The notes below the pieces were generated by a model. It ran no database searches, was not told where the DNA came from, and worked only from the letters and a program-made list of their open reading frames with translations. Position numbers and translations under genes: made by a program. A DNA stretch of 64,000 bases, taken from positions 1 through 64,000 of IMG/VR virus record IMGVR_UViG_3300012920_009134; one strand, given 5' to 3'. Below are positions 46,272 to 56,400 of this stretch, one piece after another (within the stretch, counting starts at the first letter, position 1; each line of letters begins with the position of its first letter). This stretch comes from a virus.

Positions 46272-46947
46272 AAATTATTATTTCACTAGTGTGCACGAAG
46301 AAGCAATAGTGGAATACTGCTCTACTGAATCTAGAGATGAAAGAGAGAAGTTATATATAAATTACATACAACCCGCCTTTAGTGAGATGGTTGATAAGAT
46401 TATCTACACTTACAAGTTCACTAACATACCCAATATCGATGTTCTCAAGGATGATTGCAAGGTTTGGTTGACAACTATCCTTAGCAAATACGACCCCAAT
46501 AGAGGATCGAAAGCATTTTCATATTTTTCGGTTATTACAAAACACTGGTTTATACATCAACTTAAAAAGAACTCTACCAAAATTAAAAGAGAAGTTGCAT
46601 ATGAAGAGATTGTAAAAGAAAACCAGCACGAAAGATTGATATACAATGATGATACGTATTTGAGAGAAAGACAGAAAGCAGAGTTTTGGTATCACTTAAA
46701 AGGTGAGGTTGATAGGTGGGCAGATTCTAATCTCTTTACAAAAGACAACGAAAAGAAAGTCATCCAAGCAGTAAAGATTTTGCTTGAGAGTGTGCAAGAT
46801 ATAGAAATCTTAAACAAAAAGGCGGTATATTTGTACCTCCGCGAAATGACTGGATTGAAAACTAAACAGATTGTAAATACACTAAACAAGATGAGGACTA
46901 GATATAAGTTCTTTATTTTAAAATATGATCGCGGAGATAAATTTTAG
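46252..46947 (+). CDS. 55: T4 gp55-like late sigma factor
   Basis: A 231-residue protein starting at ATG 46252 inside the previous gene. It matches the gp55 pattern: a basic start, NYYFTSVHEEAIVEYCST, a helical region PAFSEMVDKIIYTYKF, CKVWLTTILSKYDPNRGSKAFSYFSVITKHWFIHQLKKN, which is the sigma region 2 core and -10 recognition helix, and a C-terminal helix-rich part (TKQIVNTLNKMRTRYKFFILKYD). In T4, gp55 replaces sigma70 and recognises the late promoter TATAAATA with gp33 and the gp45 clamp. Neither of those is in this window. The protein makes it likely that late genes here have their own -10 element. Confidence 0.8.
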   Translation: MPKKKNKNYYFTSVHEEAIVEYCSTESRDEREKLYINYIQPAFSEMVDKIIYTYKFTNIPNIDVLKDDCKVWLTTILSKYDPNRGSKAFSYFSVITKHWFIHQLKKNSTKIKREVAYEEIVKENQHERLIYNDDTYLRERQKAEFWYHLKGEVDRWADSNLFTKDNEKKVIQAVKILLESVQDIEILNKKAVYLYLREMTGLKTKQIVNTLNKMRTRYKFFILKYDRGDKF

Positions 46948-46964
46948 AAATTGATATTTAGATT

Positions 46965-47267
46965 ATGGAAAAAGATTTAGACAAATACCTAGAAGATGCA
47001 ACAAGAAATGTGACAGAAGATCGCGCCGCGACAAAAGTCTTGTTAACCAACATAATGAAATACATGCAGTCGACTGATGATAGACACAGGGAAGTCGGAT
47101 TGATAGCGGCAAAATATTTAGAAACACTTCAGAGATCTAACGAACAGTTGGTTAAGATTGCATCATTAGTTCAGAAAGCAACTAAATCTAGTCTTGATAA
47201 CTCTATCAGTGATGATGAGAAGGATGAGTTATTTGATTTAATCAATAACAACACTGAGGAAGACTGA
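46965..47267 (+). CDS. Conserved helical phage protein, 100 aa
   Basis: Starts 17 bases after gp55. MEKDLDKYLEDATRNVTEDRAATKVLLTNIMKYM, then DDRHREVGLIAAKYLETLQRSNEQLVKIASLVQK, is a pattern familiar from marine T4-like phages. Nearly all helical with a possible coiled coil. Small terminase subunits are of similar size and helical, but I see no DNA-binding motif and no large terminase nearby, so function is unknown. It shares its last base region with the next start (TGATGG). Confidence 0.6.
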   Translation: MEKDLDKYLEDATRNVTEDRAATKVLLTNIMKYMQSTDDRHREVGLIAAKYLETLQRSNEQLVKIASLVQKATKSSLDNSISDDEKDELFDLINNNTEED

Positions 47268-48997
47268 TGGCGAAACTATCACTTGAAGAAACAGTAAGAA
47301 GGTTTATTGATTCTGATGTAACGGGTACTGAACTGGATGATTCTGTAAAACCGACCCCAATGACCGGCAAGAGTATTTCTAATTTAGAAGATCGAACATC
47401 TTCCGCTACGAGTCCATCTAAGAAGGATGGCGGTCTTGGCAAAAGAACAGCGATTATTATTCGCTCCATAACGTTGAAGGGTATTCACGAGATTCAAGAT
47501 CCAAATATAATAGATGTAGGAAAACAAGTTTCAACTAATACCAATTTTATGGAATGTGTTTTGCATTTCGGGATTCCTGCTGGTTCTACATCTATTACTG
47601 TCGATGAACTTGAAAACATCACTAAATTATATAGATTTTACCAACTAGGGTCTCACCTTGCAACGGTCACTCCACAGGCGTCTGCAGGAGAGGGATTTGT
47701 TGCAGAAGTTGAAATGAGGGGCGTCAACTATGGTGTTATAACGGGCATTTTGAATGAAAGTCTTCAGTATGAAGAATCTAAGAGGACCCCCGCAAAGAAA
47801 CTACACTCTGGTGGTCCCTCATCTAAGCGAAAGACCGGTCAAAAAACTGGATCTGTCGAGGCACATAAAACTGGTAAAAAGGAAGTAATAGGTGGAGAAA
47901 AACCACTTCCAGGAAATACTCAGGATTTCAACGATCCCAAATCTTGGGAAGGTCCAGGTCCACCACATACAGAGAAAAGAAAGAAAGCACTTATTGAATT
48001 AAGAAAACTCGACAGATCGAACATATTTCCAATCGTCAACAATAAGTATGGCATAGTTTATCCCAGTGCAGGAAGCAAGTATAAAACAAAAATGTATAAA
48101 GATAAGAGCGATATTCCTTTTCTTGAAGCACGTAGAGATAATATAGAATCACATTTTCAGTTAGTTTCAATACCGTTGAAAAATTATAAAGATGAGCAGT
48201 TTTATAAATTTAAAGCGAAAATAGGTGCTTACGTTGGAGATCTAGTAGAACTGAGAGGGTCAGGCACTTCAACCTGGGGTGCACCTCAAGCAGTGATTGG
48301 AACAGAGCGTACTATGAAATCCCTGCGCAATATAGAAAAGATATGGACTGATTTGAGAATCGAAGCACTTAAAGCAGGAAAACCCGATCCAGGGTCTGCT
48401 CTTGAGGTTATATCAAACGGTTATAGAAGTCGTCAAGTTAACTTTTGGAGGTCGATGTCATCAGCCGAACGCAAAACGTTCGAGGATGGGTTGTATTGGA
48501 TAAGACATGGCAATAAATATACACCTAAGCAACTTAATAACTGGGATCATTCCCACACACTCGGACAAGCAGTAGATATACATGCAAATTATGGATTTTT
48601 TCAAAGTCAACCAAGAGCATTACGAAAACTTCACAACATTAACTGGAAAAGAATGATGGTCATACTCTCAAGACTAGTGTGGGCAGGTGATTTTTCTCAA
48701 GATGATAAAAAAACAGCCATGGTTGGTTTTGGGTACGGACTCTATCATTTCCATGTAGGTTTAAGAAGACCAGGATTAATAAATGGAAGACCAGGAACTC
48801 ACTGGGCATATAGTTCGCCAATAATCCCACCGGAGTGGAAACAAACAAAACCAGACGCCAAAAAACCAGTTGTTTATCCTTATTTTTCATATGTTGTAAA
48901 ATATGGAGTGTCTAAGTTTACTGAAGAGATGAATAAGACTTACCCCAATTGGACGAAAGTTTTAAAAAAACACGGAGTCTATCCGAAGGAATTTTAA
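47267..48997 (+). CDS. Tail-associated protein with M15-type peptidase-like domain
   Basis: A 576-residue protein at the head of the tail operon. The N-terminal 190 residues include a beta-rich virion region (IIIRSITLKGIHEI, HFGIPAGSTSITVDELENI), then a basic, low-complexity linker (KRKTGQKTGSVEAHKTGKKE). Near residues 426-445 is HSHTLGQAVDIHANYGF and near 493-498 YHFHVGL. These match the M15 D-Ala-D-Ala carboxypeptidase pattern HxxGxAVD...HxH, with the first Ser replaced by His. It may therefore be a tail enzyme that cuts peptidoglycan cross-links during DNA entry, in place of T4 gp5 lysozyme. Activity is inferred from the spacing of the zinc ligands. Confidence 0.6.
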   Translation: MAKLSLEETVRRFIDSDVTGTELDDSVKPTPMTGKSISNLEDRTSSATSPSKKDGGLGKRTAIIIRSITLKGIHEIQDPNIIDVGKQVSTNTNFMECVLHFGIPAGSTSITVDELENITKLYRFYQLGSHLATVTPQASAGEGFVAEVEMRGVNYGVITGILNESLQYEESKRTPAKKLHSGGPSSKRKTGQKTGSVEAHKTGKKEVIGGEKPLPGNTQDFNDPKSWEGPGPPHTEKRKKALIELRKLDRSNIFPIVNNKYGIVYPSAGSKYKTKMYKDKSDIPFLEARRDNIESHFQLVSIPLKNYKDEQFYKFKAKIGAYVGDLVELRGSGTSTWGAPQAVIGTERTMKSLRNIEKIWTDLRIEALKAGKPDPGSALEVISNGYRSRQVNFWRSMSSAERKTFEDGLYWIRHGNKYTPKQLNNWDHSHTLGQAVDIHANYGFFQSQPRALRKLHNINWKRMMVILSRLVWAGDFSQDDKKTAMVGFGYGLYHFHVGLRRPGLINGRPGTHWAYSSPIIPPEWKQTKPDAKKPVVYPYFSYVVKYGVSKFTEEMNKTYPNWTKVLKKHGVYPKEF

Positions 48998-49000
48998 TAA

Positions 49001-50425
49001 ATGATAGCACACGTAAACGTTAAAGGAGATCAGTATGAAGTAAAGTTGACTGAGGATACCACCGGCGAGGTGATTGAAAAACTTAACCTACAGGGGCAAA
49101 CATACGAAGACTGGAAGCAGTCTGCTGAGTCTTCAGGCACGACTGTTATAGAATACAATAACGCACCACTTGTGAAAGAATCCATTCCGGACGAAGGCGG
49201 AGTACAGTCTACACAGTCTTCACCACTTCCAAGTATCCCAGAAAACAAAGAGGACCCTACGCAAGTAGAGGAATATAAGAATTCCTTAAGTGAAGCAAGA
49301 AGACTCTATGCTGGTATTTCTGTTGTTCCACCAACACCAGGGGAGCAAGACCTTGATGTTGGTCCCAATATAATAATGGAAGACAACAAGGACGGCGAAG
49401 GCGGAATAGATGAGACTGATGAAGAAAAATCTAGTAGAACCGACACTGCAAAGAGGGAGCAAGAAACAACAGAAACGGGGAAGTCTTCACAAGACAAGAC
49501 CAGTTTATCTGACGAAGAGAAAGAACTCTCTCAAAACGCAGAAAACTCGGGACTACTGAATAGTGCTCTAGTTGAACCAGTACCAGAGTTTAAGCGCTGC
49601 GAAGGGGACTATGTGTATAATGGAAAGAATAACCAGTGGATAGTTCTCGGTAGGGACCGCCCTGGTGGGTATAAGACCGGTTATGGTCCTGGAGAGGGCG
49701 ATACTCAAGCAGGCGCTATTGACATAGTTGTTGGCAGAATGTCCCCACACCCCAGAATTAAAAACAGGGGCGGATCAAAGGTTAGGGTTAGTCCAATCTT
49801 TAACTATGCTTTACATGAAGGTAATCAGGTTTGCGATGCATCAAGAATATACATTTCACAAAAAACAGATATCGATCAGAACTTCAAACTTGCTAACGGA
49901 CGTATTGGTAGCAGCATAGCACGAGCAGGAATAGCATTAAAATCAGACGCAGTTAGAATCATCGCCAGAGACTCGGGCATCAAATTGGTAACTCAATCTC
50001 GCCAGTTAATGAACTCGCAGGGTGGCAAAAGTTCCAGAGCACCATCAGGCATTGATATTATTGCTGGTAATGATGACGCCAATCTGCAACCAATGGTTTT
50101 GGGAAATAATCTTGTTGAAGTGCTTAGAGAATACGGAGAGACAATAAATCAGGTAGTTGGTACGGTTACGTCAATAATAGAGAATATAGCAAAACTTGAC
50201 GTAGCGCTTGCAACTCACTTTCATCCACAAGCATTTCCCGCAGGTGTGCCAAACATACCATCGCCAAGTCTTGCTCCAGTTGCAGTTGAATCTATTACAA
50301 AGTTGATATCTCTCGATACTTTCTCAGCGTATGCTGAAAAGTTTAAGTTAGAAAAGATAGAAAAACAGTATTTATCTGCAGGTGCTTTGCAGTCAATAAG
50401 AAGTTCGTTTAATAACGTGAATTAG
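49001..50425 (+). CDS. Baseplate/spike-region structural protein, 474 aa
   Basis: Starts three bases after the previous stop. The first 60 residues are a small beta domain (HVNVKGDQYEVKLTED). Residues 70-185 are acidic and disordered (ETTETGKSSQDKTSLSDEEK). From about 195 a beta-rich region follows: CEGDYVYNGKNNQWIVLGRDRP, AIDIVVGRMSPHPR, VCDASRIYISQKTDIDQNF, DAVRIIARDSGIKLV. The end has THFHPQAFPAG. The central region is a type I recall in baseplate clusters of marine myophages. It may be part of the central spike or hub, but a specific T4 equivalent cannot be assigned. Confidence 0.6.
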   Translation: MIAHVNVKGDQYEVKLTEDTTGEVIEKLNLQGQTYEDWKQSAESSGTTVIEYNNAPLVKESIPDEGGVQSTQSSPLPSIPENKEDPTQVEEYKNSLSEARRLYAGISVVPPTPGEQDLDVGPNIIMEDNKDGEGGIDETDEEKSSRTDTAKREQETTETGKSSQDKTSLSDEEKELSQNAENSGLLNSALVEPVPEFKRCEGDYVYNGKNNQWIVLGRDRPGGYKTGYGPGEGDTQAGAIDIVVGRMSPHPRIKNRGGSKVRVSPIFNYALHEGNQVCDASRIYISQKTDIDQNFKLANGRIGSSIARAGIALKSDAVRIIARDSGIKLVTQSRQLMNSQGGKSSRAPSGIDIIAGNDDANLQPMVLGNNLVEVLREYGETINQVVGTVTSIIENIAKLDVALATHFHPQAFPAGVPNIPSPSLAPVAVESITKLISLDTFSAYAEKFKLEKIEKQYLSAGALQSIRSSFNNVN

Positions 50426-50432
50426 GTTTAGT

Positions 50433-53400
50433 ATGGCAAATAAAGAATATATATACACTTACACAAATACTTTTTATGAAGTCAACGGGGAACCGATAAA
50501 AGATCAGTATTCTTTTAATATTCCAAAGAGACAGGGAGATGAAGGTGCAGAAGTAGAAATACTCAAGATGTATTTAGGTATTGATTCTCAACCAGGTCAA
50601 AGCAGTGCTCTGTTCGACGCTGAACTTATTAATCGAATTCGTATTTGGCAAAATGACCACTTAGAGGATATCGCTGCTGAGTCTGGTGCAAACGTAAGAG
50701 TTGACCCAAGTTTTGGTCTTTTTGATATAGACTTGGGTGTTGCATTTGTCCTTGAGGAGCAAGGATATTTAGGCGAGTTTACTTACAAGGCAATGATTAG
50801 AAAGGGTTTTGCTGTCGCTGCAAAAGAATATCTTGAATCTGAATATTGGGCGCGTACGTACCTAGAAGAAACTGTTGGTGGTCTAATGTCGTCTGACTAT
50901 GGATTTCCAACACAAAATGACGCGGTTCAACAAGAACCCAGATATGCCAATAAGAGTTGGATCGAGTATAGATACGTTACAAACTATGCTGCGAATAATG
51001 TCGAAGGCGAAATATCAGAAAGATTAGATATATTGTCAGAAGCAGCAAGAGACGCAGTTAACCAAGTGTTTGACTTTTATGGTAAACCTAAAACTTGGGT
51101 AGTTACGGGCGTCACACAAAAAGAAATGGAAGGAGAGTTTAATTACATAGCAAACTATCAATCTCTTTTGAAAGATCAGGGTCGTATTGTTGATAAATTC
51201 CGCGAAGGTCAGAGATTCACATTTACGGTAGAAGATCCTGGAAGTGTGTATGAGCAATTAAACGGCACTAAGGTTGACATGCTTTTTGGTATGGACCTTT
51301 CAGTTAACTCTGGAGGAGTATCAGACGGATTTTGTATTATTAAAGAGATATCTCCACCTTCCTTGAGACCAACTTCAACCTATAATATAACTTTTTGGAT
51401 TAGTAGAACTTTCTTCGAACAAATAGAGGGAGGATCATTAACATCAGGTGGAACTTTTGATGTCACTGACCCAGACGTCTACCGAGAAGCGGCGCAGATA
51501 TACAGCGAAAAAAAACGACAAGCAAAAGAATTATATAAAAAGGCAGGCAGGGTTGTAGGTGATCTGAACGATCCTGGAAAAATGGCAAAGCAGGTTGACA
51601 AGTTTGCAAAAGGGCAATCCCGAAAAGCAACCGCTGCAGCACGAAATCTCGGAAATAATCTTTGGGATCAAGCAAGATCAGGTACCGGTGGACCTAGTGA
51701 TTTTGAACGTCAAGAAGCAACAAAAGAAGCACTAGAAGAGGCAGCATTTTTTGGTAGAGACATACCATCCTCGGTTAGGATTGAATTAAGAGACTTCAAG
51801 CAAATGATCGACGATGTTTCTGCAAAGTTAGAGGAATATCATGCCAACATACAGAAGTTTAAGGATGAAAACGACACTAGTAAATCACAGAGTAGGTTTG
51901 AGAAATCAAATAGACCCATAGTTCCAGATCTTGCGCCGAGGGAAGAGGCGCGAAAATTAAGAGAAGTATACGTCGCTCTTGAAGACTTTATGAGGGTCAA
52001 TGGTTATAGGTTAGCAGCATCTGCACCAGACAAGCAAGATAACTTAGTTATAAGTTTCGAACCAGTTCGAGGAGTTGTATATAAACCAGGAATACAAGAT
52101 CCATCTCTATCTCCAAACTTAGATGAGGTTACTGTAAATCCAACTGAAACAGGTGTTGAGGAAATAATCGGTTTTCAAATTTCTGACATCCAGTATACAG
52201 TTGATGTCGCTGAAGATTCTAATAGACCACTGCCTTCTGGCCGAACCCGTTTTAACAGAGATAACGGTAAGCGACCATTTGTATATCCTTCTACAATGGG
52301 ATATTTGGCACAACTAAATGACATTGCAGAATGGATTCAGCAAAATCCATGTGATGATTTAGAGCAGGGTAATCCAGCAGTTGTATTTTTTGCTCGCTGG
52401 CATTGGCCTGAAATATCATTTAATTTCACAACTAAGAAATCTGAGAGTATCATAAACTTAACAGAACCCTCAGTAACCTTGACAACAAGAAATGAAAGAA
52501 AGGGTGAAACTAAGGTAAGGACTGTCAAAAATCTTGTTGATCTAAAAGAAGCAGCAATACTAACTGCTAGAGACGAGATTAAAGAACAGAAAGCGCTGTT
52601 AGACGAAAATATCAAAGCAATAAAAGAAAGCACTTTGTTTGAGAAAAAGGGCAAGATAATAAACACTGCTGATGTATATCCGGACTTCGGTAAGATACCA
52701 TGCGACATTGAAAAGATGTGGGAAGAATTCTTAAATCAGTGGGACATGAGACTTGTTATGTGTGATTTGCAAAAATGTATTCCACAACTACCAAGATTCA
52801 ATCTCAAATTTGACTGGAAACTTCCAACACTGCCAAATATACCGACATTTGATCCTATGCACTTTGTACTACCTCAGTTGAGGATCGCAATAAATGATAT
52901 TATAATGTCTTTTATATGTAAGTTGATTCAGAGCATTTTAGACACAGTAAGAAGACCTGATTGTACAGAGTTGCTTGCTTTTGGTGCCCTTGTGTTGGAT
53001 GATGTTCTCGCTAAGGTGAATGCTTTTAGGAATGAAAGAAGGGCAAGAAGAAAGAATCCAGAAGAAGAACAGGCAGTTATTGATTCGGTCGGACAAGCAA
53101 ATGAAGCATTAAACGCTATGGGCGTCGTCGGTCCTGAGTTAAATTCGGATACGGGCGATCTATTGAATGCAATAAGTGCCGTGCTAACTCCAACAGAACT
53201 CTGTTCTCTCTTTGAGGGGCAAGCAAGTGATAATGTTTTGGGTATCGTACTAAAAGTTGTGCAGACTTCGACTTCTACACTTAAGGAATATTTAACAACC
53301 ATAGACGAAGTAGAAAAGTTTTTCTTCACTATCGGCACTGTTATATCACCAGAGATTTGTGATGCAATCAAAGAGTTAAGTGATATTGTCATATCTCAAG

Positions 53401-56400
53401 AACTTTGCACTACAGATAGGGATCTAAGAGCATTGCTTGAGGATGTTGGTGCAACCCCCGAACAAATAAGAGATGAGATGTCTGCCCTGGACCAAAAGAG
53501 GAAGATATTAAACGAACTTTCAAAGAAGGGGGACTTTTCAGGACTTTTGCCAGGGATGACACCCGCCCAGTTAGCAGAAGCAGGGTTGCCTGGACCCTAC
53601 AATAATGCATTTGCCAACAAAATGGTAAAGTATGGTGCAGCATCTATTTTTACAAACCTCAAAACCTATTATTCAATTGAGGCAGCGGCATTCCCGTCTA
53701 AATTTATTGATGAGATTTTTGAGATGGTAGAGCCTGGAACCGCAGGGTTCAATCCAATACATTACGCTAAGTATATATATTATAAAAAACTTTCAGACGA
53801 ATTAGCGGACAAACTCGAAGAAAACGAAAATTATCGTCCTAGAAGAATGGGGCGTCTCATTTCTGCAAAAGAGTCTTTTATCGTTCCATTTGTTGATTTT
53901 GAATCTGGTGTTACATCGTCCAGACCTGCAAGCGAAGTATACACACAGGAGTATGGAGTCGAGAGAATGTATCTTCCGTTCATGAGGGTTATGCCAGTTG
54001 CCAGCAGTACTGACGAAGGAAAGGTTGAATTATCTGAGTTTGCTGACTTGGTTGAAGAGAATGTCGTAGGTTATATGGAACGGTACGCAACAACCAAATT
54101 GGTTGTAACTCAAACCTTAAAGAACATTTTGGATTCTGATGTCTCTACTATGGTTAGAAAGTTTCCAAGTTTCGATGGTGCTTTAAGAGAGTTTCATGTT
54201 AGGTTAGCAACAGAAAGAACGGAAATAGAGCCATTTGACTTATCAGGATTGTCAAAAGCTTCGGTGGGTACTTCTGTGGGAATCACAGATTTGTCATTTT
54301 TCGACTCAGAAGTTAAGGATTGCTACAGATTTTCTTATGACATTCCGGGAACTAGAGAAATTATAACAAGAATATATAATGAAAAGATACCAGAGGAGTA
54401 TGTGAACTTTAGGTCCTCTGGTGTAGACGTTTTATCTTCAAGGCATAGGGATAAACTTTTGCGTCCTGGTGGATTTGCAACGTTGTTGATTCAAAAGTAC
54501 ACTGAGTTAGCAGAAGGTAATCCGGGACCAAATACTTTTACAGATTATTCAGACGGCAATGAAACAAATATGTTGCCTAAAATATTAGGATATATTGAAA
54601 ACCCCGACATGGACGCTGCCCGCGCTGCGTTTAATGCTGTCTTGGATGAGGAGGAGGGTAATTCTCTTGGAGAGTTGCTCCTTGCTTTGATCGTCGGCGC
54701 TATAGCGGCCGCCGGAGAGATACTTGAAACCTCTAATGGACAACCTCTTTATTCTTCCGTTGTGGATTCTTTTAACTTTCAGTTATCAGATATCACAAAA
54801 AATTCTAGATTCTTCAACGTTGATGCGATGTTGGAACTGGAAGATTCTCTGTCTTCAGAGTATAACGTAGACATAGATAGGGAATGTTATGTTAAGAATA
54901 GTAGTATTTTGGACTTTCAAGCAATGGTTGAAAGATTTGCGGAGAAGTTCAATGAAAAGATATCTGAAGCAAAACACGATCCAAGCGAGAGAGATTTTAA
55001 CAAGATGGGTCCTTATGAAGAGGCCGCAATAGAATCACTGTTCAAGAGTTACGTAGATTTTTATTGTTTAGAGATAATGTTTAAAAATATCTTTTTGTTG
55101 TCAGAAGTTGGAGCAAAAAGAATATTCAAATCAGAGTTTGTTATTGACTATATTGTCGATTCTATTGCAACTGAGATGCAAGGAAGTTTATTCAGTAGAA
55201 CAAATATAACCAAGTTTAACGAAATATTAAAATCAATAACCAAGTTAGACGACCCGAAAGAATCTATCAAAACCCTTGTTGTTAAAAACCTGGATGTAGA
55301 AGAAATGGCGTCTTTTATAGATGATATATATCAACCCAAATATTCATCATTCAAAGAGAGAGTGTATAATGAACTGGTAGATAACATGAAAGATGTACCA
55401 AGTACAGAAGATTATCCAAAAGTAACTGTCCTAACTGACATCAGCGCCCTTTCGGGTCCTCGCGATGCCTCTCGACAGGCAGCATTTTTAGAAAATTATG
55501 GAGGATTCCAGGATGTTCCAGTCTCGGCAAGATTGCCAAACTTGTACGACAAATTTAAATTCAAGGGATATTCTGAAGAATTGATAGAAAAAAAGATAAA
55601 CTCAGGACACTTTTGGGTAGAGAAATTCTATAGAATAGACAACTTTGCATCTTTTAGGGCGAAATATAACAAAATTCAGGAGTATGTTGCATTAAATCCT
55701 GCGTACAACAGACTTCAACCCTTGTCATCGCTCCATAAGGAGTACATATCACCTGAAGATCTAGAAAAGATGTTGTTTGGTTATCAGTCTTTCGATAAAC
55801 TTGAAGAATATAATCAAACTATAGAAAACAATCTAGAAAGGATTGAGACTGAGTACAAGTATATAAAGACTATATTTTTAGCGTTGCTCTCCAATTTTTA
55901 CACAGGTTCTTCATATAAGAAAGAATCTTTGGCGTCAAAGATTATGATTGATCTTGGCATGGCAGAAATGTCTGCAGAGACTGCAACAAGAAAAATCAGA
56001 ACCTGGAGACAAATCGAATCAGGAGTTCTTCATACGGTTGAAACTGTGCCGTATAATGATAATCAAATTGAAACAGATCTGGCATACAGAAATGGCAACG
56101 TAGATATCGAAGAACTATATAAGAGAATGAAATCTAGATTCGAGATCGGTAAAGCAGTTGCAAACGGACAAATAAATGGAGACAATCTTATATCTAAGTC
56201 GTGGGACACTATTCCGGATGATAACAAGCATGATACAGAATTTGGAACCCTTGCAAAACATTATGACTGGGTTAACTATTTTGATTTTCTTGTTCGTGGA
56301 GCAACAGATTTGTCAGTAGAAAGAAAATCTCAAATGATTGTAGATTGTTTGACTAGGTTTGTAGAACTCTCACACAACTGGGTACCCAGAAGGCAGTCAT

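Noticed and set aside
46965-47267. Small terminase subunit
   Set aside because: Size and helicity fit, but there is no DNA-binding motif and no large terminase gene nearby.
52337-53643. Minus-strand ORFs inside the giant virion gene (several of 60-150 codons)
   Set aside because: All are antisense shadows of the 2846-codon frame, without initiation signals or recognisable sequence.
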